The translations under genes and the position numbers were made by a program. Below the pieces are notes generated by a model that did no database searches, was not told the DNA's origin, and worked only from the letters and a program-made list of their open reading frames with translations. A stretch of 9,586 nt of DNA from an uncultured Eubacteriales bacterium. Its GTDB lineage: Bacteria > Bacillota > Clostridia > Lachnospirales > Bianqueaceae. This document shows, piece after piece, positions 1 to 7,222 of the stretch. Each line of letters starts with the position of its first letter. The first letter of the stretch is position 1. The DNA lies in contig CACZPA010000164.1 of the NCBI GenBank assembly GCA_902782895.1, positions 1-9,586 on the forward strand, in the 5' to 3' direction.

Positions 1-234
1 CCGCAGGGAGCTTTCTATGTATTTCCGTCTATCCAGAGCACCGGTATGCGTTCGGAAGAATTCTGCCAGAAGCTGCTGATGGAGAAAAAAGTCGCGGTCG
101 TGCCGGGTGACGCTTTCGGAACGTCCGGAGAAGGTTTTGTCCGGATCTCCTACGCCTACAGTATCGCGCGGCTGGAAGAAGCACTGAACAGAATCGAAGA
201 ATTTGTGAAGGAACATGGAAGAGAAAGTACTTAA
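1..234 (+). CDS. PLP-dependent aminotransferase class I/II, C-terminal fragment
   Basis: This is the last 77 codons of a gene that begins before the window, read in frame 1 from base 1 to the TAA at 232-234. The fragment carries hallmarks of the small C-terminal domain of fold-type I aminotransferases: a GAFYVFP segment near the start, the VVPGDAFG stretch around bases 97-120, and GFVRISYA, whose Arg (codon 142-144) matches the conserved arginine that binds the substrate carboxylate in the AspAT family. In intact relatives this enzyme moves amino groups between amino acids and 2-oxo acids in the cytoplasm using pyridoxal phosphate. The catalytic lysine lies upstream, outside the window, so substrate (aspartate, aromatic or branched-chain) cannot be assigned. 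The 3' end overlaps mutS2 by 20 bp, which suggests co-transcription. Confidence 0.9.
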   Translation, partial: PQGAFYVFPSIQSTGMRSEEFCQKLLMEKKVAVVPGDAFGTSGEGFVRISYAYSIARLEEALNRIEEFVKEHGREST

Positions 235-2617
235 AAAACTGGAATTTGACAAGATCCGGGAGATGCTGGCGGACCGTGCGGCTTCGGCCATGGGCAAAGA
301 GCTCTGCCGCGCGCTGGTACCCAGTACGGATCTCTGGGAAATCAAACGGATGCTGCAGGAGACGGATGAGGCGTTCTCCCTGCTGATGCGCTATGGAGAT
401 CCTTCTTTCGGAGGACTGCGCGACATCCGTCCGATACTGCAGAGGTCTGCAGTACAGGGCCTGCTCTCGATGGGCGAGCTGCTGGAGGTCGCGGATACGC
501 TGCGTACCGTTCGGAGAATCAAGGATTACGGCATCCATAAGGATCAGGACGCGCCGGTTCTTCCGATGCTGGATCCGATGTTCGGAGGGCTTGTGCCTTA
601 TACCGAGCTGCAGAAAGAGATCGAGCGCTGCATTATCAGTGAAGATGCGATGGATGACCATGCGAGCGAGAAGCTTTTCTCCATCCGCAAGGAGATACAG
701 ACGGCGCAGTCCAGAATCCGTTCAGAGCTGAACCGTCTGATCTATTCGTCGTCTTATAAAGACATGCTGCAGGATTCGGTCGTGGCGATGCGCGGCGGCA
801 GATTCTGTCTGCCGGTCAAAGCGGAGTTCCGGAGCAGCATAAAAGGCCTGGTGCATGACCAGTCGTCATCAGGATCGACCGTTTTTGTCGAGCCGATGGT
901 CGTTGTAAATCTGAACAATCAGGTGACGGATCTGCTGCTTTCCGAACAGCAGGAGATCGAAAGAATCCTGCGGGCGTTTTCAGACAAGGTCTATCAGTAT
1001 CAGAAGGACCTCGAAGACGATCTCGCGCTGATGAGCCGTCTGGATTATATTTTCGCGAAGGCCAAGATCGCGCTCTCGATGAACGCGGTCAAGCCGACCT
1101 TTACCGAGGAGGTCCGGATCGATCTGCCCGCGGCGAGACACCCCTTGATCGACCCCAAAAAGGTCGTGCCGATCCATGTCATGCTGGGCGGAAGCTTTAC
1201 GACACTGGTGATTACCGGACCGAATACGGGCGGTAAGACCGTCACGCTGAAAACACTTGGTCTGCTGACGCTGATGGGACAGGCGGGCCTGTTCATCCCG
1301 GCTTCTTCAAGGTCTGTTCTGACCGTTGTGGAGAATGTGTTTGCCGATATCGGAGACGAGCAGAGTATTGAACAGAGTCTGTCGACTTTCTCGTCCCATA
1401 TGGTCAATATCGTAGAGATTTTCAAAAAGGTAACGCCGCGTTCGCTGGTGCTTTTTGATGAGCTGGGAGCCGGTACGGATCCCGTGGAAGGCGCGGCGCT
1501 GGCGCACGCGATTCTGGAGAGCCTGCGCGTACAGCATATTCTGACGGCCGCGACGACGCATTACAGCGAACTGAAGATCTATGCGCTGGATACGGAAGGC
1601 GTCGAGAACGCAAGCTGCGAATTTGACGTGGAGACGCTGCAGCCGACCTACCGTCTGCTGATCGGAGTCCCGGGAAAGAGCAACGCTTTCGCGATCGCCG
1701 CGCGTCTGGGCATGTCCGAGGGCGTAATCAATCAGGCCAAGGAATACCTGGAAGGCAACGATATCCGTTTTGAAGAGATGATGACGGATCTCGAGCTGCG
1801 CCGCAAGCAGACCGAGCAGGAGCAGCACCGGGTAGAGGAGCTGCGCAGGGAAGCCGAGCAGCTGGAGGCCAAAGCCAGACAGCAGCAGGAGGAGCTTGAC
1901 AGACGTCAGGAGAAGATCCTGCAGAAAGCCCGGGAAGAAGCGCATGAGATTCTGACCAAGGCCAAGGCGGAGGCGGATGAGACGATTCAGTCCATGAATA
2001 AAGCCATCCGTCATGGCGCGAACGTGGATATGCGGGCGCTGGAAGAGAGCCGCGCGAAGCTGCGCAAAGGCGCCAGCGAGATGGAAAAGGACATGGCGGC
2101 CGCGGCGGACAAGCGCAGGACACATGTGGATGAGTCTCTGCTGCGCAAAGGCACCAAAGTCCATCTTGCTACGCTCAATACGGATGCGGTGATTCTGGAC
2201 GGACCGGACCGCGGAAGTGTGACGGTTCAGGCGGGAATCCTGCAGATGAAAGTCCGTACGGCTGATATTTCCGCGATCGTAGAGGAAGACCGGAAGAAGC
2301 CGCAGGCGGAGAAATCGGTCAGCCAGGATAAAGGCGTCCGTGCCGGATCGTTCGGCAAGGCGCAGACGATCTCGGCATCGGTTGACCTCCGCGGGATGAA
2401 TACCGAAGAAGCGCTCAGCACAGTCGATAAATATCTGGATGACGCGTATCTGGCCGGTCTTGAGAAGGTTACGGTCATTCACGGAAAAGGGACCGGCGTC
2501 CTGCGGCGGGAGGTACAGAAATACCTGAAGCGCAGACCGCAGGTTCATACGTTTCGTCTCGGGAGCTTCGGTGAAGGCGATGCCGGAGTTACCATTGTGG
2601 AACTGAAAAAACAATAA
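215..2617 (+). CDS. mutS2: MutS2 ATPase with C-terminal Smr domain
   Basis: The 800-residue product has the full MutS2 architecture and is slightly longer than the roughly 780-790 residues usual for the family. In order: an N-terminal MutS core/lever region; an ABC-type ATPase with Walker A GPNTGGKT (335-342), Walker B VLFDE (D415, E416) followed by LGAGTDP, and an H-loop TTHYSEL with H449; a long charged coiled coil (about 518-640); a KOW-like segment (about 643-690); and a Smr domain with VDLRG (723-727) and HGKGTG (756-761). It lacks the mismatch-recognition domain of MutS. In the family, MutS2 acts on ribosomes or branched DNA: Bacillus MutS2 splits collided ribosomes, and Helicobacter MutS2 suppresses recombination. 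Which applies here is not visible. The start fits the family N-terminus (MEEKVLKKLEFDKI). An AAGGA (208-212) lies only 2 nt before it, so translation may depend on coupling with the overlapping aminotransferase gene. Confidence 0.97.
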   Translation: MEEKVLKKLEFDKIREMLADRAASAMGKELCRALVPSTDLWEIKRMLQETDEAFSLLMRYGDPSFGGLRDIRPILQRSAVQGLLSMGELLEVADTLRTVRRIKDYGIHKDQDAPVLPMLDPMFGGLVPYTELQKEIERCIISEDAMDDHASEKLFSIRKEIQTAQSRIRSELNRLIYSSSYKDMLQDSVVAMRGGRFCLPVKAEFRSSIKGLVHDQSSSGSTVFVEPMVVVNLNNQVTDLLLSEQQEIERILRAFSDKVYQYQKDLEDDLALMSRLDYIFAKAKIALSMNAVKPTFTEEVRIDLPAARHPLIDPKKVVPIHVMLGGSFTTLVITGPNTGGKTVTLKTLGLLTLMGQAGLFIPASSRSVLTVVENVFADIGDEQSIEQSLSTFSSHMVNIVEIFKKVTPRSLVLFDELGAGTDPVEGAALAHAILESLRVQHILTAATTHYSELKIYALDTEGVENASCEFDVETLQPTYRLLIGVPGKSNAFAIAARLGMSEGVINQAKEYLEGNDIRFEEMMTDLELRRKQTEQEQHRVEELRREAEQLEAKARQQQEELDRRQEKILQKAREEAHEILTKAKAEADETIQSMNKAIRHGANVDMRALEESRAKLRKGASEMEKDMAAAADKRRTHVDESLLRKGTKVHLATLNTDAVILDGPDRGSVTVQAGILQMKVRTADISAIVEEDRKKPQAEKSVSQDKGVRAGSFGKAQTISASVDLRGMNTEEALSTVDKYLDDAYLAGLEKVTVIHGKGTGVLRREVQKYLKRRPQVHTFRLGSFGEGDAGVTIVELKKQ

Positions 2618-2621
2618 TGGC

Positions 2622-2627
2622 AGGAGG
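2622..2627 (+). promoter_or_regulatory. Strong Shine-Dalgarno of the response regulator gene
   Basis: AGGAGG lies 8 nt before the ATG at 2636, inside the 18-bp gap after mutS2. It fixes the regulator start. The gap is too short for a visible terminator, so read-through from mutS2 is likely; any separate promoter would have to lie inside mutS2. Confidence 0.85.
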
Positions 2628-2635
2628 AAATACAA

Positions 2636-3328
2636 ATGGCTGCTAAACAGAGAATTCTTGTGGTGGATGATGACGCCAATATCACCGAGCTGATCTGTCT
2701 GTATCTGAACAAGGAAGGATTTGAGACAGAGCACGCTGCCAACGGCAAGGAAGCACTTGAGATCATGCAGAGATTTCAGCCGAACCTTGTGATTCTTGAC
2801 GTCATGATGCCGGTTATGGACGGATATGAGACCTGCCGGGAGATCCGCAAGAGAGGCACTACACCGGTTGTTTTCCTGACGGCGAAAGGCGAGACCTTCG
2901 ATAAGGTACTGGGCCTGGAGCTCGGAGCGGACGACTATATCGTAAAGCCTTTTGACAACAAAGAGCTGGTTGCCCGTGTCAAGGCCGTACTGCGCCGTAC
3001 AGAGGTCAAGGAGAATACCTCCAAGAAGCTTACATTCCCCGGACTTGTCATCAATCAGGCCAATTACTCCGTGGTCTATGAGGATCAGGAGATCGAGATG
3101 CCGCCCAAGGAGCTGGAGCTTCTGTTCTTCCTGGCTTCCCATCCGAACCAGGTGTTCACAAGAGAACAGCTGCTGAATCAGATCTGGGGCTATGAGTATT
3201 ACGGAGATACACGGACGGTCGACGTACATGTCAAGAGAATCCGTGAGAAGCTCAATAATGATGCGCATGAGGAGCCCTGGTCGATCAAGACCGTCTGGAG
3301 CGTCGGATATAAATTCGAGGTGAAATAA
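2636..3328 (+). CDS. OmpR/PhoB-family response regulator
   Basis: The 230-residue protein is a standard two-domain transcription factor. The receiver domain (about 5-120) has the acidic pocket D11/D12, phospho-acceptor D55 in LVILDVMMP, the switch threonine T82 and conserved K104 in VKPF. The C-terminal winged-helix DNA-binding domain (about 133-228) contains the usual MPPKELELL, REQLLNQIWG and RTVDVHVKRIREKL segments. It is expected to be phosphorylated by the histidine kinase encoded next and then to bind promoter DNA as a dimer. The stop TAA (3326-3328) shares one base with the kinase ATG, a typical coupled pair. Its family is certain, but its regulon is not: it resembles the WalR/PhoP/ResD group in layout, yet the WalH/WalI neighbours of a true Wal operon are absent. 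The HtrA-like gene downstream could belong to the same response. Confidence 0.97.
   Translation: MAAKQRILVVDDDANITELICLYLNKEGFETEHAANGKEALEIMQRFQPNLVILDVMMPVMDGYETCREIRKRGTTPVVFLTAKGETFDKVLGLELGADDYIVKPFDNKELVARVKAVLRRTEVKENTSKKLTFPGLVINQANYSVVYEDQEIEMPPKELELLFFLASHPNQVFTREQLLNQIWGYEYYGDTRTVDVHVKRIREKLNNDAHEEPWSIKTVWSVGYKFEVK
3317..3323 (+). promoter_or_regulatory. Shine-Dalgarno of the histidine kinase inside the regulator 3' end
   Basis: GAGGTGA sits 4 nt before the kinase ATG (3328) and overlaps the last codons of the response regulator. It supports the 3328 start and translational coupling of the pair. Confidence 0.7.
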
Positions 3329-4869
3329 TGCAGCGTACGAGATCCGTTAAGTGGGTTTCCGTCCGTGTCAAGCTGATCGGTATCTATCTGGCGGTCGTTC
3401 TCGCGATCTTTCTGATTCTGATCATCGTGCTGCCGCGGATCCTGCAGGATTATACGATCCAGCGGTCGCAGGACGATCTGCTGGCGACCAGGCAGATCAT
3501 CCAGGAGGCACTGGATCAGACGCAGAACGGCGGGATTACGGAAGCCGCGTACGCGGTACGGGATAAGCTCGATGCCGTAGCGAAAGCGCGGAACCTGGAG
3601 ATCTGGATCTGTCTGGAACCGATGGAGACAAAATCCGGCAGTGTAACGGTACCGACGATGCGGATGGGCGGCGCCAACGCGCAGGAGGATATTTCGTTAT
3701 CGGCGCAGAGCGCGGCTTTTATTGAGGAAATCCGCACCGGAGCTGAAGAGAAGACCATCTTCCGGGATCAGTTTCCGGAATACTATCCGAATAAGACGAT
3801 GACCATGGCTTATTCGGCCAGCTATTATGAAAGACAGACGCTGGGAGAATATTACGGGCTGACGCTGCCGGTCGAGAAAACAGCGGTCGTCCTGCTCAAT
3901 ATCGCGCTGAGCGACATTTCAAATACGATCCATCAGATGCTTTATGTTGTATTGATGCTTTTCCTGATCCTTTCGATTGTCGTAGCGATTCTGATCTGGA
4001 TGATGAGTAATACGATCATAGAGCCTGTCAACGAGATGCGGGAGATCGCGGGAATGATTTCCAAGGGCGATTTCAGCAATAAGGTTACGGTGCGGTCACG
4101 GGACGAGATCGGAGATCTGGCGGAATCCTTCAACAAGATGGCGGAGGAGCTCGAGCAGGTCGAAGAGACGCAGAGAGCTTTTATCAGCAATATTTCGCAT
4201 GATTTCCGCTCTCCGCTGACATCGATCCGCGGTTTTGTCCAGGCGATCCTGGAGGACGTGATCCCGCCGGAGCAGCATAAGAAATATCTGCAGATCGTTT
4301 TTGACGAGACGAACCGCCTGAGCAAGCTCGCGAACGATCTGCTGATCCTGAACAAAATGGACAGCGGGCAGGATGTCCTGCAGCTTACGAGATTTGATAT
4401 CAACGAGATGATCCGCACGCTTGTGCTGACGTTCGAGCAGCGGATCGAGGAGAAAAATCTGGCGATCGATTTCCGCTTCCTGCAGGAGAAGCTCTTTGTC
4501 AACGCGGACGAAGAGATGATCCAGCGCGTTATCTATAATCTGGTGGACAACGCGATCAAGTTTACACAGCAGGGCGATTCGATTACGGTCGAAACCAGCA
4601 TCGTGAACAAGAAAGCCTATATCTCCGTATCGGATACGGGTGTCGGGATGGACGAGGAGACGCAGAAGCACATCTTTGAGCGCTTCCGCAAAGGCGACGC
4701 GTCCCGCGGCCTGAATAAATCCGGTATGGGACTCGGACTTGCGATCGTAAAGCAGAGTATTGTGAAGCATGGAGAAGATATCCATGTAACGAGCAAGCCG
4801 GGCGAGGGGACGAATTTTGAATTCACGTTGCCGCTGGCTACACAGGTCAGTTTTGTAGAGAAAAAATAA
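3328..4869 (+). CDS. Membrane sensor histidine kinase (HAMP-HisKA-HATPase_c)
   Basis: This 513-residue kinase is the likely partner of the response regulator immediately upstream. Visible order: a short cytoplasmic N-terminus; transmembrane segment 1 (about 13-33); an extracytoplasmic sensor region of about 170 residues (about 34-203) whose fold I do not recognise; transmembrane segment 2 (about 204-226); a HAMP linker (about 227-280); a HisKA dimerisation domain with phospho-acceptor H291 in NISHDFRSPLTS; and an ATPase domain with N-box NLVDNA (404-409, key N408), G1 box DTGVGM (436-441), F box ERFRKGD and G2 box GMGLGL (466-471). All catalytic boxes are intact, so it should be active. The HDFRSP form of the H-box is common in Clostridia. 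The large external region implies detection of an envelope or extracellular cue. The HtrA-like membrane protein encoded 22 bp downstream, which faces the same compartment, is a candidate modulator; this is inference from gene order only. Confidence 0.96.
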   Translation: MQRTRSVKWVSVRVKLIGIYLAVVLAIFLILIIVLPRILQDYTIQRSQDDLLATRQIIQEALDQTQNGGITEAAYAVRDKLDAVAKARNLEIWICLEPMETKSGSVTVPTMRMGGANAQEDISLSAQSAAFIEEIRTGAEEKTIFRDQFPEYYPNKTMTMAYSASYYERQTLGEYYGLTLPVEKTAVVLLNIALSDISNTIHQMLYVVLMLFLILSIVVAILIWMMSNTIIEPVNEMREIAGMISKGDFSNKVTVRSRDEIGDLAESFNKMAEELEQVEETQRAFISNISHDFRSPLTSIRGFVQAILEDVIPPEQHKKYLQIVFDETNRLSKLANDLLILNKMDSGQDVLQLTRFDINEMIRTLVLTFEQRIEEKNLAIDFRFLQEKLFVNADEEMIQRVIYNLVDNAIKFTQQGDSITVETSIVNKKAYISVSDTGVGMDEETQKHIFERFRKGDASRGLNKSGMGLGLAIVKQSIVKHGEDIHVTSKPGEGTNFEFTLPLATQVSFVEKK

Positions 4870-4891
4870 CAACAGAAAGCGAGTTGGGAAA

Positions 4892-6268
4892 ATGAACGGA
4901 GATTATACGGAAGACATCATGGCTGTCACACCGGAAGAGGAGACTGCGGCGCGGCAGCAGGCTGACCAGCAGGCCGCTGCACAGGCTGCGGAACAGCCGG
5001 CTGTTCCGCAGGCGGTCAATCCGCAGCAGCCCGATGATCAGCATTTGTACCGTTATATTCCCTATGACGGATATTATGGCTACCGGGTAAGGCAGAAGAA
5101 CGCCGAAGCGGCTTCGACCGGACTGGGAACCAAGATTTTTGTCGGTATCCTGTGCGTGGTCCTTGCGGCTGCCACGGCTTTCGGCGCGGCTGTTCTGGGA
5201 GCGCAGGCCGGATATAAAGCGAAAGTACAGAGAACAGCGAACGCGATGCTCGTCGAGGGCGATGAAGTGCAGCGTGTCAAAGCGGCGGATGGGCAGACAG
5301 CTGTCTATTCCAGCGTTTCCGAGATTATCTCCGATGTCTCCCATTCCCTGGCGACGATCCTGGTCGACGGGAACATCTATGCTCTCGGCGCCCTGGTTTC
5401 TGAAGACAATACCTACCTGTATATCGGATTCCCGTACCATGTGATCTCCGGAGCCAGTCAGATCCAGCTTATTTTCGGCGAAGAGGACGGACTTGTCTAT
5501 ACGCCGGAAGTACAGGGGACGGATATCGATACGGATCTCGCGCTTCTGAAGGTCCGCAAATCCGATATTGATGAGGAGCAGCGCAAGGAGCTGAAGCTCG
5601 CGACGCTCGGCGACAGCGACAGTCTGGTGCTGGGAGATACAGCGATATCGTTCAGCTCGCCGGAAGGGTATTTCAACACACCGTCGCTTGGTACGGTCAG
5701 CGGACTGGAGCGGGAGGTATCGGTTACACTCAACGGAGCCGGATATACACTGACCACGATTCAGACGGATGCTGCCGTCAATACAGCAGGTGTGCTCTTT
5801 AACGGACGCGGAGAGGCGGTCGGTTTTACACTGAATATGACATTTGAGAATTCCGAGGGAATCGGTTTTGCGGTGCCCAGCGCACAGGCCGCGGATGTTT
5901 TCGCGGATCTGATCCGTCAGGGCTTTGTGGAAAGGCCTTATATGGGATTCTCCGGATATGACGTCATGAATTTCTACCCGAATAACGGCAACATGAGCTG
6001 GGCACAGTATTATGAACTGCCGGCCGGTGTACTGGTAGCGCAGGTTAACGAAGGTAGCCCCGCGGATGAAGCAGGACTTGAGGTTTATGACGTGATTATC
6101 GGCTTCAATGGGGAATCGATCAGCGCGTTCAGCGATCTGAAAACGGATCTGAACAAGTGCAAGCCGGGTGATACGGTTACGGTCGAGGTGCTTCGCGGCT
6201 ATATGGAAGAAGGTGGCACCGAGACGGTCGAGCTGACGATGACATTGATTCAGAAACCGCAGCAATAA
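4892..6268 (+). CDS. Membrane-anchored HtrA/DegP-like protein with PDZ domain, predicted pseudoprotease
   Basis: The 458-residue protein has a cytoplasmic Gln/Ala/Pro-rich tail (1-79), one transmembrane segment (about 81-104), a trypsin-like domain of the S1C/HtrA type (about 120-345) and one C-terminal PDZ domain (about 348-455, with SPADEAGLEVYDVIIGFNG). HtrA proteins normally degrade or hold misfolded envelope proteins with a His-Asp-Ser triad. Here His is present (H183 in FPYHVISGAS) and so is Asp (D215 in DTDLALLKV). The region that should read NPGNSGGPLLN is instead N297-TAGVLF-N304, three residues shorter and without Ser. The flanks TDAAVN and GRGEAVGF align well, so the position is not in doubt. 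The oxyanion-hole Gly-Asn before Ser is lost too. Proteolysis by the usual mechanism is therefore unlikely; a binding, chaperone or sensing role is inferred. The TNNHV consensus before His is also altered. The reading frame is uninterrupted, so this is not a decayed gene. A second possible start is ATG 4919. Confidence 0.9.
   Translation: MNGDYTEDIMAVTPEEETAARQQADQQAAAQAAEQPAVPQAVNPQQPDDQHLYRYIPYDGYYGYRVRQKNAEAASTGLGTKIFVGILCVVLAAATAFGAAVLGAQAGYKAKVQRTANAMLVEGDEVQRVKAADGQTAVYSSVSEIISDVSHSLATILVDGNIYALGALVSEDNTYLYIGFPYHVISGASQIQLIFGEEDGLVYTPEVQGTDIDTDLALLKVRKSDIDEEQRKELKLATLGDSDSLVLGDTAISFSSPEGYFNTPSLGTVSGLEREVSVTLNGAGYTLTTIQTDAAVNTAGVLFNGRGEAVGFTLNMTFENSEGIGFAVPSAQAADVFADLIRQGFVERPYMGFSGYDVMNFYPNNGNMSWAQYYELPAGVLVAQVNEGSPADEAGLEVYDVIIGFNGESISAFSDLKTDLNKCKPGDTVTVEVLRGYMEEGGTETVELTMTLIQKPQQ
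4909..4921 (+). promoter_or_regulatory. Possible alternative translation start of the HtrA-like gene
   Basis: GGAAG (4909-4913) precedes an in-frame ATG at 4919-4921 by 5 nt, a better spacing than that of the upstream ATG at 4892, where only GGGA (4886-4889) lies 2 nt away. Starting at 4919 would remove nine residues from the cytoplasmic tail and leave every domain intact. The choice cannot be settled from the sequence alone. Confidence 0.4.
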
Positions 6269-6272
6269 GGAG
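6267..6272 (+). promoter_or_regulatory. Shine-Dalgarno of yhaM overlapping the preceding stop codon
   Basis: AAGGAG begins within the TAA stop (6266-6268) of the HtrA-like gene and lies 8 nt before the ATG at 6281. It sets the yhaM start and indicates that ribosomes finishing the upstream gene are placed to reinitiate. Confidence 0.8.
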
Positions 6273-6280
6273 ATTTCAAT

Positions 6281-7222
6281 ATGGTTTTGATCCATGATAT
6301 GAGAGAAGGTACGCATGTACTCGGGCATTATCTGTGCAAAGAAAAGCTGCTGCAGAAGACAAAAGCGGGGAAGGATTATTACTCGCTGACGCTGCAGGAC
6401 AAGTCGGGTACGATCCATTGCCGGATATGGAATATTACGCCGCTGATCGGAGATTTTTCGCAGGGAGATATCGTTCTGGTGGACGGAACGGTCGTAACCT
6501 ACGCGGACAATCTGCAGCTGAACGTGCAGCGTCTGCGCCGCAGTGAACCGGGCGAATATGATCCGGCGGATCTGCTTCCGCAAAGCGGCCGGGATCTGAA
6601 CGAGATGATGGAAGAGATCGAAAGCTGGATCGATCAGGTTTCCGATCCTTATCTGGAAAAGCTGCTTGGCGCCTTCTATCATGATCCGGATCTGCGTAAG
6701 CGCATCCTGAAGCATCCCGCAGCCAAAAGCGTTCATCACAATTTCATCGGCGGCTATCTGGAGCATGTAAACAGTGTGACGGAGATCGCTGCTTTTCTCG
6801 CGGGCAAATATAATGGTGTAGACCGGGATATGGTCATTACAGGCGCGTTGCTGCACGATATCGGCAAGCTCTGGGAGCTCGCGCCGATGCCGACGGGAGA
6901 CTATACCAAGGCCGGACAGCTGATCGGACATATTATGATCGGTTACTCCAAAATCCACGACCAGATCGCCCGCATCGAAGGCTTTCCTGTCGAGAAGGCC
7001 ATGCTGCTGGAGCATCTGATTCTGGCGCATCATGGCGAGCTGGAGTACGGCTCCCCCAAGGTTCCGATGACCAAGGAAGCCATGATCGTGCATCTGGCGG
7101 ACAATGCCGACGCCAAGATGGAGATTTTTCTGGAGAGTCTCGCGGCAGACCGTTCGGACGGAGATTTTACGGAATACAACCGGATTCTGGAGAGAAACCT
7201 GTATAAAGGAAACGCAAATTGA
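6281..7222 (+). CDS. yhaM: YhaM-family 3'-5' exoribonuclease (OB fold plus HD domain)
   Basis: The 313-residue product matches Bacillus YhaM (about 314 residues) in length and layout. An N-terminal OB-fold nucleic-acid-binding region (about 8-88) contains YYSLTLQDKSGTIHCRIWN. It is followed by an HD-type metal-dependent phosphohydrolase domain (about 145-290). Candidate metal ligands and conserved histidines are H152/H153 (SVHHNFIGGYLEHV), H162, the H192-D193 pair in LLHDIGK, H217 in IGHIMIG, H250/H251 in LAHHGELEYGSP and D274 in LADNADAKM, so the active site appears complete. YhaM enzymes degrade RNA from the 3' end in a Mn-dependent way and have also been reported to act on DNA. The gene follows the HtrA-like gene by 12 bp and overlaps rlmD by 4 bp, so it is probably in the same transcript. 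The residue-to-ligand assignment follows family motifs and was not tested structurally. Confidence 0.93.
   Translation: MVLIHDMREGTHVLGHYLCKEKLLQKTKAGKDYYSLTLQDKSGTIHCRIWNITPLIGDFSQGDIVLVDGTVVTYADNLQLNVQRLRRSEPGEYDPADLLPQSGRDLNEMMEEIESWIDQVSDPYLEKLLGAFYHDPDLRKRILKHPAAKSVHHNFIGGYLEHVNSVTEIAAFLAGKYNGVDRDMVITGALLHDIGKLWELAPMPTGDYTKAGQLIGHIMIGYSKIHDQIARIEGFPVEKAMLLEHLILAHHGELEYGSPKVPMTKEAMIVHLADNADAKMEIFLESLAADRSDGDFTEYNRILERNLYKGNAN
7205..7221 (+). promoter_or_regulatory. Shine-Dalgarno and TTG start of rlmD
   Basis: AAAGGA (7205-7210) lies 8 nt before TTG (7219-7221). That TTG overlaps the yhaM stop TGA (7220-7222) in a TTGA arrangement. No ATG or GTG fits the TRAM-domain N-terminus as well, so TTG is the preferred initiator. 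Confidence 0.75.

Noticed and set aside
29..661. A 210-codon minus-strand frame across the aminotransferase/mutS2 junction
   Set aside because: It is antisense to conserved coding sequence and is rich in Arg/His/Ser, typical of a shadow frame.
1307..3268. A 653-codon open frame on the minus strand across mutS2 and the response regulator
   Set aside because: It spans two confidently identified plus-strand genes and has no domain-like pattern, so it is a shadow.
4870..4891. Promoter in front of the HtrA-like gene
   Set aside because: The 22-bp gap is too short to hold a full promoter and no -10/-35 pair was seen.
2636..6268. Assignment of the two-component pair as WalR/WalK
   Set aside because: Layout is similar (regulator, kinase, HtrA), but WalH/WalI and the metallo-hydrolase gene are missing and the motifs seen are generic to the OmpR/HisKA families, so no symbol was given.
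4847..7093. A 748-codon open frame on the minus strand across the HtrA-like and yhaM genes
   Set aside because: It lies antisense to two well-supported genes with family motifs, and its translation shows no recognisable domain. Long antisense frames arise from codon bias in GC-rich genes.
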